Source of the DNA: Myxococcus xanthus
GTDB lineage: Bacteria; Myxococcota; Myxococcia; Myxococcales; Myxococcaceae
NCBI RefSeq assembly: GCF_013116825.1
Contig: NZ_JABFNS010000001.1
Span: 114,571-178,570 of the forward strand
Length of the DNA stretch: 64,000 bases
Direction: 5' to 3'
Positions within the stretch are counted from its first letter, which is position 1; each line of letters opens with the position of its first letter. Positions 46,321 to 53,810 of the stretch are shown in pieces. Made by a program: the position numbers and the translations under genes. Under the pieces are notes generated by a model. The model made no database searches and was not told the DNA's origin. It saw nothing but the letters and a program-made list of their open reading frames with translations.

Positions 46321-48420
46321 ATGCATGGAGCCCACGAGGTCCTCCAAGCCATTGCCGTCGTCCTGTGCGTCGCGGCAGTGACGACGGTCCTCTTCCAGAA
46401 GCTTCGCCAGCCCGTGGTGCTGGGCTACATCCTGGCCGGCCTCGTCGTTGGCCCGTACCTGCCGATTCCGCTCGTCGCCAACCCGGAGGTGGTGACGACG
46501 CTCTCGGAGCTGGGCGTCATCCTCCTGATGTTCTCGCTGGGGTTGGAGTTCAGCCTCCGCAAGCTGTTCGCCGTGGGCCCCACGGCGGGTGTCACCGCCG
46601 TCATCCAGTGCAGCATCATGATTTGGCTGGGCTTCGTGGTGGGGCGCGCCTTCGGGTGGACCACCCTGGAGAGCCTCTTCACGGGCGCGCTCATCTCCGT
46701 GTCCAGCACCACCATCATCGCCAAGGCCTTCGACGAGCAGAACATCCGGGGCCGGCTGCGGGAGCTGGTGGTGGGCGTCCTCATCGTCGAGGACCTCATC
46801 GCCGTCCTCCTGATGGCGACGCTGACGGCCATCTCCTCTGGCACCGGCCTGTCCGTGGGGGAGCTGTCGCTGACGACGGGCCGCCTGGTGGCGTTCCTCG
46901 TCGGGCTGGTGGCGGTGGGGTTGTTCATCATCCCCCGCGCGGTGCGCTACGTGGTGAAGCTCAACAAGCCGGAGACGACCCTGGTGGCCAGCGTGGGCAT
47001 CTGCTTCGCGGTGGCGCTGCTGGCGCAGGCTTTCGGGTATTCGGTGGCGCTGGGGGCCTTCCTGGCGGGCTCGCTGGTGGCGGAGTCCGGCGAGGAGAAG
47101 GTGGTGGAGCACCTGGTGCAGCCGGTGAAGGACATCTTCGCGGCCATCTTCTTCGTGTCCGTGGGCATGCTCATCAACCCGGCGCTCATCGCGGAGCACT
47201 GGGCCGCCATCCTGGTGCTCACCGTCGTGGTCATCGTGGGCAAGCTCTTCAGCGTGACGCTGGGCGCGTTCCTCACGGGGCATAGCACCCGGACCTCCGT
47301 GCAGGCGGGCCTGAGCCTGGCGCAGATTGGCGAGTTCTCCTTCATCATCGCGGGCCTGGGCCTGTCGCTGAAGGCCACGGGCAACTTCATCTACCCGGTG
47401 GCGGTGGCCGTCTCCGCGGTGACGACGCTCACGACGCCCCTGTTGATTCGCGTGTCGGGGCCGGTGGCCAGCTATGTGGACCGCAAGCTGCCCAAGCCGC
47501 TGCAGACGTTCGTGACGTTGTACGGCACCTGGGTCGAGCGGCTGCGCGACGCGCCCCGGCGCCAGACGTTCGGGGCCTCGGTGCGGCGGCTGGCGCGGTT
47601 GATGGTGCTGGACGCCGTGCTGCTGATTGTCCTGGTGATTGGCACCTCGTTGACGGCGGGCAAGCTGGGCTCCCTCATCGAGCAGCGGCTGGGCATCGAT
47701 GAGAACCTGTCCCGCTACATCATCCTGGGCGGCGCGGTGCTGCTCTCCATCCCGTTCCTGGTGGGCGTGGTGCAGGTGGCGCGCCGGTTGGGCGAGGAGC
47801 TGGCGGAGGCGGCGCTGCCCGGGCGGAAGGACGGGCGGGTGGACCTGGCGGCGGCGCCCCGGCGCGTACTGCTGGTGACGCTGCAATTGGGCATCATCCT
47901 GCTGGTGAGCGTGCCCGTGGTGGCGATTACCCAGCCCTTCGTGCGGGGTGCCATGGGCCCCCTCGTGGTGCTGGCCCTGATTGGCGCGCTGGGCGTGACG
48001 TTCTGGCGAGGCGCCACCAACCTGCACGGCCACGTCCGCGCGGGCGCGCAGGTCATCGTGGAGGCGCTGGCGGCGCAGTCCCACTCGCGAGAGCCGGGCG
48101 CGGATGAGCTCGCGCTGGACCACGTCTCCAAGGTGCTCCCGGGCCTGGGCGAGCCCGTGCCCGTGCGGCTGGAGGCCTCCAGTCCCGCGGCGGGGAAGAC
48201 GCTGGCCGAGGTGAACCTCCGCGGCCTCACGGGGGCCACGGTGCTGGCCATCCGGCGCGGCGACTCGAGCGTGTCCGTGCCGTCCGCGCAGGAGGTGCTG
48301 CAGCCGGGTGACGTGCTGGCGCTGACGGGCACGCAGGACGCGGTGGAGGCGGCCAAGAGCCTGCTCACCGGTGCGCCGACGCCCGCCTCGGCGCCGGAGC
48401 CGACGGGCGCCCAGGTTTAA
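46321..48420 (+). CDS. CPA2 (Kef-type) cation:proton antiporter with C-terminal TrkA-C domain
   Basis: This 699-residue protein has the 12-13 helix CPA2 core (VVLGYILAGLVVGPYLP, MFSLGLEFSLRKL, VEDLIAVLLMATL). Extra helices follow at about residues 445-570. It ends with a TrkA_C/RCK_C-like domain (about 615-690: EVNLRGLTGATVLAIRRGDS, LQPGDVLALTGTQDAVEAA) that usually senses ligands. It lacks the TrkA_N Rossmann domain of KefB/C. It should exchange K+ or Na+ for H+ across the inner membrane. Start ATG 46321 follows GAGGTGTACCG. Confidence 0.9.
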   Translation: MHGAHEVLQAIAVVLCVAAVTTVLFQKLRQPVVLGYILAGLVVGPYLPIPLVANPEVVTTLSELGVILLMFSLGLEFSLRKLFAVGPTAGVTAVIQCSIMIWLGFVVGRAFGWTTLESLFTGALISVSSTTIIAKAFDEQNIRGRLRELVVGVLIVEDLIAVLLMATLTAISSGTGLSVGELSLTTGRLVAFLVGLVAVGLFIIPRAVRYVVKLNKPETTLVASVGICFAVALLAQAFGYSVALGAFLAGSLVAESGEEKVVEHLVQPVKDIFAAIFFVSVGMLINPALIAEHWAAILVLTVVVIVGKLFSVTLGAFLTGHSTRTSVQAGLSLAQIGEFSFIIAGLGLSLKATGNFIYPVAVAVSAVTTLTTPLLIRVSGPVASYVDRKLPKPLQTFVTLYGTWVERLRDAPRRQTFGASVRRLARLMVLDAVLLIVLVIGTSLTAGKLGSLIEQRLGIDENLSRYIILGGAVLLSIPFLVGVVQVARRLGEELAEAALPGRKDGRVDLAAAPRRVLLVTLQLGIILLVSVPVVAITQPFVRGAMGPLVVLALIGALGVTFWRGATNLHGHVRAGAQVIVEALAAQSHSREPGADELALDHVSKVLPGLGEPVPVRLEASSPAAGKTLAEVNLRGLTGATVLAIRRGDSSVSVPSAQEVLQPGDVLALTGTQDAVEAAKSLLTGAPTPASAPEPTGAQV

Positions 48421-48430
48421 GGGACACGGG

Positions 48431-48460
48431 CCTGGGGGCGGCGTTCGTTCCGCCCCCGGG
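48431..48460. terminator. bidirectional terminator hairpin between convergent genes
   Basis: CCTGGGGGCGG and CCGCCCCCGGG form an 11-bp stem (one G-U) with loop CGTTCGTT, filling the 42-base gap between the antiporter and the glycosyltransferase stops. No U-run, but symmetry and position fit a terminator for both strands. Confidence 0.7.
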
Positions 48461-48462
48461 GC

Positions 48463-49215
48463 CTACCGCTTCACGCTGTACTTGGCGATGGCGTAGAGGG
48501 CGCGGACGCCGTCCTTCCAGCCAATCTTCTTGCCCTCTTCGTAGGTGCGCCCGTGGTAGCTGATGGGCACCTCGAAGACGCGCCAGCGGCCACGGGCCAC
48601 CTTGGCGGTGATTTCCGGCTCGAAGCCGAAGCGGTCCTCCTCCACCTTCACGGAGCGCAGCACCTCGGCGCGGAAGGCCTTGTAGCAGGTCTCCATGTCG
48701 GTGAGGTTCAGTCCGCTGGTCATGTTGGACAGCGTGGTGAGCACGTTGTTCAGCACGGTGTGCCAGTAATAGAGGACGCGCCGGGGCGTGCCGGTGAATC
48801 GGCTGCCGAAGACGACGTCCGCGACCCCGTCGATGATGGGCTGGATGACGTTGGGGATGTCGCGCGGGTCGTATTCCAGGTCCGCGTCCTGGACGATGAT
48901 GATGTCACCCGTGGCTTCGGTGAAGCCTCGCCGCAGCGCCGCGCCCTTCCCCTGGTTCTTCTCCTGGAAGAGGACGCGCACCTCGTTGCGGTTGCGCGGT
49001 GTACCGCCCAACAGACCCACTCCCTGCTCCTGAAGCTGGCGCAGGAATTCGCGGCTGCCGTCCTTGGAGCAGTCGTCGATGAGGACGAGCTCCTTCGGGA
49101 AGTCGACGGCGACGCAGCGGCGCAGCAGTTCGGCGAGGGTGGGAATCTCGTTGTAGACGGGGATGACGAGTGAGACGAGCATGGCGTTTTGCGGCTGTAC
49201 CGCATTTTGCGTCAC
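48463..49215 (-). CDS. family 2 glycosyltransferase (dolichol-phosphate mannosyltransferase-like)
   Basis: The 250-residue protein has the GT2 fold: LVSLVIPVYNEIPTLAELL, NQGKGAALRRGF, and the acidic VQDADLEYDP (DxD-like) nucleotide-sugar/metal site. No C-terminal membrane helices are present, like DPM1-type enzymes. It probably transfers a sugar to a polyprenyl phosphate or similar carrier. It is 48 bases downstream of the decarboxylase on the same strand, so could be cotranscribed. Confidence 0.93.
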   Translation of the reverse strand: MTQNAVQPQNAMLVSLVIPVYNEIPTLAELLRRCVAVDFPKELVLIDDCSKDGSREFLRQLQEQGVGLLGGTPRNRNEVRVLFQEKNQGKGAALRRGFTEATGDIIIVQDADLEYDPRDIPNVIQPIIDGVADVVFGSRFTGTPRRVLYYWHTVLNNVLTTLSNMTSGLNLTDMETCYKAFRAEVLRSVKVEEDRFGFEPEITAKVARGRWRVFEVPISYHGRTYEEGKKIGWKDGVRALYAIAKYSVKR

Positions 49216-49263
49216 GGGGCGACCTTCTGGCGCGGAAGGTGCGGGCCGGGTGGAGCGCGGCGT

Positions 49264-50706
49264 TCAGCGGAGCGCCGCGGCCCGGAGCGCGTCCATGAGG
49301 GCATCCAGGTCCGCGTCGGTGGTGAGCGGGTTGATGAGGGTGACACGGAGATAGACGCCACGGGGCAGCTTTGTCTGCACCAGGTAGAAATCTCCGCGAG
49401 TCACCAGTCGCTCGCGCAGCTTCGTCTGGAGGGTGTCCCACTGCTCGGCGGGGACGTGCGCGGGCGTGTGGCGGAAGCAGAGGATGTTGCACTCGGGCGG
49501 CACGGCGACCTCGAAGTCGCTGGCGGCGGAGAGGCGCTGGGCGAAGCGGCGGGTCTGCTCGTAGGACTCCGTCACCGCGTCGGAGAAGAGCCGGGTGCCC
49601 AGCACGGCGAGGCAGGCGTACACCTTGAGGGCCATCATCTCCTTGGTGCACTCCAGGGTGCGCAGGGCCACGTCGCTCCAGGGGCGCTCCGCGTCGCCGT
49701 GGAAGATGTAGCTGGCCTCCTGGGAGAAGGACTCGAAGGAGCGGGCGCCGTCACGGAAGAGGACGGCCGTCACCAGCGCGGGCATCAGCAGCCCCTTGTG
49801 GGCGTCCCACACCACGGAGTCCGCCCGGTCGATGCCGCGCACCAGGTGCCGGTGGGCGGGGCTGAGGACGGCGGAGGCGCCGTGCGCGCCGTCGACGTGG
49901 AACCAGAGGCCGTGGCGCTCGCAGAAGTCGGCCACGGGTTCCAGTGGGTCGAAGGCGCCGGTGGCGGTGGAGCCGGCGCTGGCCACCACGGCGATGGGCT
50001 TGCGCCCAGCGCGGGTGGCGGACTCGAGCGCGGCGTCGAGTGCCTCGGGGCGCAGGCGGAAGTGTTCGTCCACGGGGACGGGCGTCACGCCGCCCTCGCC
50101 AAAGCCCATGATGCGGGTGGCGCGGGCGAGGCTGTAGTGCGTCGTCTGGGCGGCCAGCACGGTGAGGGGCGGGCCGGCGTGGGCGCCGCCGTTCCACGCG
50201 TCGTAGCCGGCCTTGGCCTGCCGCGCGGCGAGCAGGGCGGTGAGGTTGCCCAGGGAGCCGCCGGAGGTGAGGACGCCGTCGGTTGTTTCGGGCAGGCCGA
50301 GCCGCGCGGCCATCCAGCGCAGGACGTTGCGCTCCATGGCGGTGGAGACGGGGCCCATCTCGTACACGGCCATGCCGTTGTTGAGCAGGGAGGACACCGC
50401 GTCGCACAGGGCGGCCAGCGGCACGGGGGCCGTCACCTGGTGACCCACGTAGCGTGGGTGGTGCAGGTGGTTGGAGCCGGAGAGCACGCGGGTGATGAGG
50501 TCCGCGAAGTCGCCGGTGGGCGCTTCGGGGAAGGCCGCGGCGAAGCGGTCCACGTTCACCGCGGGGGCGGCCCAGGGGAGCACGGGACCTTCGGCGCGGG
50601 TGGTGCGCGCGAGGTAGTCGGAGAGCGTGTCCATCAGCCGGTGGGATTCACGGCGAAAGGCGTCAGCATCGTAGGCGGCGGCGATTCGCGCTCGAAAATC
50701 CGTCAT
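49264..50706 (-). CDS. PLP-dependent decarboxylase, group II (aromatic/diaminobutyrate-type)
   Basis: This 480-residue fold-type I enzyme has HVDGAHG (270-276) and the Schiff-base Lys304 in VVWDAHKG. GVLTSGGSLGNLTALLAAR is the substrate/cofactor segment. It belongs with group II decarboxylases (aromatic-L-amino-acid, tyrosine, glutamate, 2,4-diaminobutyrate). The substrate amino acid cannot be decided from the sequence. ATG 50706 has no strong ribosome-binding site. Upstream 190 bases separate it divergently from the selenoprotein gene. Confidence 0.92.
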   Translation of the reverse strand: MTDFRARIAAAYDADAFRRESHRLMDTLSDYLARTTRAEGPVLPWAAPAVNVDRFAAAFPEAPTGDFADLITRVLSGSNHLHHPRYVGHQVTAPVPLAALCDAVSSLLNNGMAVYEMGPVSTAMERNVLRWMAARLGLPETTDGVLTSGGSLGNLTALLAARQAKAGYDAWNGGAHAGPPLTVLAAQTTHYSLARATRIMGFGEGGVTPVPVDEHFRLRPEALDAALESATRAGRKPIAVVASAGSTATGAFDPLEPVADFCERHGLWFHVDGAHGASAVLSPAHRHLVRGIDRADSVVWDAHKGLLMPALVTAVLFRDGARSFESFSQEASYIFHGDAERPWSDVALRTLECTKEMMALKVYACLAVLGTRLFSDAVTESYEQTRRFAQRLSAASDFEVAVPPECNILCFRHTPAHVPAEQWDTLQTKLRERLVTRGDFYLVQTKLPRGVYLRVTLINPLTTDADLDALMDALRAAALR

Positions 50707-50799
50707 GGCGCGGCGGAACGTAACCGTGTCGGTGCGAGGGCGGAATGGCCCCTTCGTCCGTTACCGGGTGTGCGGAGAACCCCTGGTAGGAAGGGGCGA

Positions 50800-50879
50800 G
50801 TGAGCAGGCGGGGTGGCGTGTGGTGGCGGCGCGCACTAAATCTGGCGCCTGGGGCGCGCATGCCGTGTGCCCTGCTCAC
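50800..50879 (+). promoter_or_regulatory. long inverted repeat in the leader of the selenoprotein gene
   Basis: GTGAGCAGG (50800-50808) and CCTGCTCAC (50871-50879) are perfect 9-bp arms around 62 bases that contain a smaller CGCGC/GCGCG pairing. The structure ends 5 bases before the ribosome-binding site of the selenoprotein gene. It could be a leader structure or chance in GC-rich DNA. Confidence 0.3.
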
Positions 50880-50894
50880 GTGACGAGGATGGCC

Positions 50895-51131
50895 ATGGCC
50901 GACCCGAAGGTGACGATTACCTACTGTACCGCTTGAGGCTACAGGCCTCGGGCCGCCCGTGCGGCGGCCGCATTGAAGGATGAGCTGGATGTAGAGGCGG
51001 AGCTGTTGCCGGGCCCTTCGGGCAGCTACGAGGTCGCCGTGGGTGGCAAGGTCGTCATCCGGAAGGCTTCGCTCGCATTCCCCACGGACCACGAGGTGGT
51101 GGACGCGGTGGCGAAGGTGCTGGGGCGGTAG
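50895..51131 (+). CDS. SelW-like (Rdx family) selenoprotein, in-frame UGA = selenocysteine
   Basis: From ATG 50895 (ACGAGG 6 bases before) the frame reads MADPKVTITYCTA, then TGA at 50934-50936, then GYRPRAARAAAALKDEL and on to TAG at 51131, 78 residues with the TGA read as Sec14. The CxxU motif (Cys11, Sec14), the following GYRPRA, PGPSGSYEVAVGGKVV and SLAFPTDHEVV match the SelW/Rdx family along its full length. Codon use after TGA matches the genome. A perfect hairpin follows 14 bases after TGA. Rdx proteins are thioredoxin-fold redox proteins; the partner is unknown. An ATG at 50889 is in frame too. It requires SelA/SelB/SelC/SelD elsewhere in the genome. Confidence 0.92.
50951..50969 (+). 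promoter_or_regulatory. bacterial SECIS-like hairpin
   Basis: GGCCGCC and GGCGGCC form a perfect 7-bp all-GC stem with the loop CGTGC, containing GU. The stem starts 14 bases after the TGA and the loop G lies about 23 bases after it, the distance range of bacterial SECIS elements read by SelB. It lies within the coding region, as bacterial elements do. Confidence 0.75.
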
Positions 51132-51136
51132 TGGGA

Positions 51137-51673
51137 ATGTCTGCACGGCGCTGTGCCATGAGGGTCCTGGGCGTTGCTGCTCTTCTTGGGGTCACGTCCC
51201 TGGCGGCGGCTGAGAAGTCTGTCTTTGCGCGGCTGCATCCCGCAATGACTCGCGCCGAGGTCGAGAAGCTCGGGAACAAGGTGTCCCTGGGGGCATACCA
51301 GGGGCATCTCATATCCTCGTTCACGAGCGAAGGTGCGCTTCAGCGCGTCGACGCGATTGCCACGTTCCGGCAGGGGAGTTGTCCGGAGGCGCTGGAGAGC
51401 GTGCGCCGGTACCTGGAGCAGGATTTCGGCGCGCCACGCAGTCTGAAACCGCATATCCCGCTGCGGTATGGCGGGCTGCATCAGCGCTGCCATGACTGGA
51501 GGCTCGGCGCCGCGTGGCTGCAGGTCTGCTGCGCTCGGCATGAGCTCAAGGAGGGCCGTCCGCCGTTGATGAACGTATCGGCCTCCTATGGCGTCAAAGG
51601 CAGGGACGCGCCCATTGTGGATGGATGCCACGGGGAGGACTCGCTCATCATCCCCTTGGACGGTTTTCACTGA
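51137..51673 (+). CDS. hypothetical exported protein
   Basis: The protein of about 178 residues begins after the selenoprotein stop (5 bases between). It has a signal peptide (MRVLGVAALLGVTSLAAAEK) cleaved near AAA. The mature part has several Cys (CPEAL, QRCHDW, QVCCARH, DGCHGE), suggesting disulfides. No family recognised. A start at 51158 is possible and gives a neater signal. Linkage to the redox selenoprotein suggests, but does not show, a shared job in thiol chemistry. Confidence 0.68.
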   Translation: MSARRCAMRVLGVAALLGVTSLAAAEKSVFARLHPAMTRAEVEKLGNKVSLGAYQGHLISSFTSEGALQRVDAIATFRQGSCPEALESVRRYLEQDFGAPRSLKPHIPLRYGGLHQRCHDWRLGAAWLQVCCARHELKEGRPPLMNVSASYGVKGRDAPIVDGCHGEDSLIIPLDGFH

Positions 51674-51687
51674 CATGCCCCTCACAA

Positions 51688-51724
51688 GAACGTGAACGGC
51701 GCCACGCGCGGCTCGCTCACGTTC
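51688..51724 (+). terminator. possible terminator or operator hairpin
   Basis: GAACGTGA and TCACGTTC form perfect 8-bp arms around 21 bases, 15 bases past the end of the exported protein gene. No U-run follows, so it may be a terminator or a regulator site. Confidence 0.35.
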
Positions 51725-51897
51725 CGCGTCCCTCGCCGTGGATGTGCAAGCGTCCAGTCACCAACCCAGGAGAGGCAGGAAGAGCCGAGTGCCGCGCGGG
51801 GCAGGCGGCCAGGCAGCCGGGCGGCAATCAGGCCCCGGTGGACCGCTCCCGGACATGGCGAGGGGCACCCAGCTTTAGGGCACAGGAGGTGACACGC

Positions 51898-52215
51898 ATG
51901 GCGTGGCCGACAGTCGCGTCGCCCTACGAGCGGCGCTCCCTCACCAGTGGACTGCGGGTTCGGGACGAAAGCGGGGCGATGCTGGGCTACGTGGCCCTCA
52001 TTGGCCGCGAGCACCTCTATGCGCGGCGCTGGCCCTTCAGCCGGCAGTGGACGGAGTTCCCGCTGGCCCGCGTGCGGCATGTCTCCCGGGGCTCGGTGTT
52101 CCTGGCGGGGCAGATGCCGGGCCGGGTGGTGGCGGCCGACAAGGGCGCACACGCGGAGATTCCCACGCAGACCCTGCCGCTGGCCGAGCTGGACGAGGCG
52201 TCCACTCCCGCCTGA
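51898..52215 (+). CDS. DUF2171-like small protein (paralogue of 12424-12672)
   Basis: The 105-residue protein follows a perfect AGGAGGTGA. It shares with the 12424-12672 product the pattern LRVRDESGAMLGYV-LIG-EH-Y-W-SR-RV-G-VFL. PRC-barrel-like, cytoplasmic, unknown function. It lies 53 bases upstream of dapD on the same strand; a common transcript is possible, but dapD has its own good ribosome-binding site. Confidence 0.75.
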   Translation: MAWPTVASPYERRSLTSGLRVRDESGAMLGYVALIGREHLYARRWPFSRQWTEFPLARVRHVSRGSVFLAGQMPGRVVAADKGAHAEIPTQTLPLAELDEASTPA

Positions 52216-52268
52216 GCCCTTCAACCAGGTGCGGCGCCGCGCGGGGTTTTGTGCTTCAAGGAGGCGCC

Positions 52269-53093
52269 ATGGCCCCTATCGAAGAGCTGTCCCAGAGGGT
52301 GTCCGCCGCGTTCGCGGATCGGACGTTGTTGAAGGACGCGGCCCACGTGGCCGCCGTGCGCGAGACGCTGGCGCGGCTGGACTCGGGTGAGCTCCGCGTG
52401 GCGGAGAAGGGCGTGGACGGCTGGAAGGTGAACGCCTGGGTGAAGGAGGCCATCCTCCTCTTCTTCGCGGTGTCGGAGATGAAGGTGATGGAGGTGGGCC
52501 CCTTCGAGTTCTACGACAAGGTGCCGCTGAAGAAGGGCTTGGAGGCGGCGGGCGTGCGCGTGGTGCCTCCGGGCACGGTGCGCTACGGCGCCTTCGTGGA
52601 GAAGGGCGCGGTGGTGATGCCGGGCTATGTGAACATCGGCGCGCGCGTGGGCGCGGGCACCATGGTGGACACGTGGGCCACGGTGGGCAGCTGCGCCCAG
52701 GTGGGCAAGCACGTCCACCTGTCCGGCGGCGTGGGGCTGGGCGGGGTGCTGGAGCCGCCCTCCGCGTCGCCCGTCATCATCGAGGACGGTGCCTTCCTGG
52801 GCAGCCGCTCCATCGTCGTGGAGGGCGTCGTGGTGGAGGAGGAGGCGGTGCTGGGCGCCAACGTGGTGCTCACCGCGTCCACTCAAATCATCGACGTCAC
52901 CGGCCCCGAGGAGCGTGTCTTCAAGGGCCGCGTCCCCGCGCGCAGCGTGGTGATTCCCGGCATGCGGGAGAAGCAGTTCCCGGCCGGCAAGTACATGGTG
53001 CCGTGCGCGCTCATCATCGGTCAGCGGACGAAGTCCACGGACCAGAAGACCAGCCTCAATGCGGCGCTGCGCGACTTCGCGGTGGCGGTGTAA
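52269..53093 (+). CDS. dapD: 2,3,4,5-tetrahydropyridine-2,6-dicarboxylate N-succinyltransferase
   Basis: This 274-residue DapD has the N-terminal helical part (ETLARLDSGELRVAEKG) and a left-handed beta-helix with hexapeptide repeats (GAVVMPGYVNIGARVGAGTM). TWATVGSCAQVGKHVHLSGG and GVLEPPSASPVIIED line the acyl-CoA site. It uses succinyl-CoA in the succinylase branch of diaminopimelate/lysine synthesis. CAAGGAGGCGCC precedes ATG. dapE follows about 700 bases later, interrupted by the anti-sigma-like gene. Confidence 0.96.
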   Translation: MAPIEELSQRVSAAFADRTLLKDAAHVAAVRETLARLDSGELRVAEKGVDGWKVNAWVKEAILLFFAVSEMKVMEVGPFEFYDKVPLKKGLEAAGVRVVPPGTVRYGAFVEKGAVVMPGYVNIGARVGAGTMVDTWATVGSCAQVGKHVHLSGGVGLGGVLEPPSASPVIIEDGAFLGSRSIVVEGVVVEEEAVLGANVVLTASTQIIDVTGPEERVFKGRVPARSVVIPGMREKQFPAGKYMVPCALIIGQRTKSTDQKTSLNAALRDFAVAV

Positions 53094-53155
53094 AGGCTTG
53101 AAATCCAGCAGCCCGCGCGCGCCGTAGAAGGCGTGTGGCGGCACGGAACGTGACG

Positions 53156-53785
53156 ATGGCGCACCATCTGGACGACATCCTGCCCGAATGGGCACTGGGG
53201 ATGCTGGAGGCCCCAGTCCGGGCGTCCGTCGAGCAGCACCTCGCGGAGTGCGCGAGGTGCCGCGAGGTGGCGGACCGGCTGGTGTCCACCCACGCGGCGC
53301 TGGCGTCGCTGGTGGTGCCGCCGCCCGCGGTGCTGGCGCGGTTGATGGACCAGATGGAGGGGCCGGGGCGGCTCGCCCGCTTCGCGGACCGGGTGGCGGC
53401 CTTCTTCGACCTGTCGCGCGAGCGGGCGCTGGCGCTGCTGGACGCCGTGGGCGACCCGGCGGCGTGGATGCCCGGACCGGTGGAGGGCTCGGAGCTGATG
53501 CCGGTGGAGCCGGGCCCCGCGCGCGCAGGGACGATGGCCGCCATCCTCCGGCTCCACCCGGGGGGGCGCTACCCCCGGCACACGCACCACGGCCGCGAGT
53601 GGAGCCTGGTGCTGGAGGGCGGCTTCCGCGAGGATGAAGGGCACGAGGTCTTGCCCGGCGAGGAGCTGGAGAAGACGGACGGCAGCGCACATGGCTTCAC
53701 GGCGCTGACGGAAGGGCCGGCGTGTCTGTATGCCTCCGTCCTGGAGGGCGTGACGCGCTTCGAGGAAGCGTTCGCGGACGGCTGA
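53156..53785 (+). CDS. ChrR-like anti-sigma factor with zinc finger and cupin domain, no partner sigma nearby
   Basis: The 209-residue protein has an N-terminal zinc-binding anti-sigma segment (HLAECARCRE, His28-Cys32-Cys35, with His3/His4 near the start) and a C-terminal cupin (RHTHHGREWSLVLEGGF, about 140-160), the ChrR architecture. ChrR holds a group IV (ECF) sigma factor until singlet oxygen or peroxide. No sigma gene is adjacent; the neighbours are dapD (63 bases upstream) and dapE (25 bases downstream), so partner and signal are unknown. Start MAHHLDD was preferred over a longer frame because GGAAC lies before it. Confidence 0.82.
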   Translation: MAHHLDDILPEWALGMLEAPVRASVEQHLAECARCREVADRLVSTHAALASLVVPPPAVLARLMDQMEGPGRLARFADRVAAFFDLSRERALALLDAVGDPAAWMPGPVEGSELMPVEPGPARAGTMAAILRLHPGGRYPRHTHHGREWSLVLEGGFREDEGHEVLPGEELEKTDGSAHGFTALTEGPACLYASVLEGVTRFEEAFADG

Positions 53786-53810
53786 CGCCCGGCGCTATGG
53801 TGGAAGGCGT

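Noticed and set aside
46294..48123. 609-codon antisense frame across the antiporter gene
   Set aside because: His/Gln/Arg-rich shadow of a membrane-protein gene, no recognisable motif or ribosome-binding site.
50934..50936. TGA as a plain nonsense mutation in a dead gene
   Set aside because: Downstream protein and codon pattern remain intact, the TGA is at the redox position of the CxxU motif and a SECIS-like hairpin follows.
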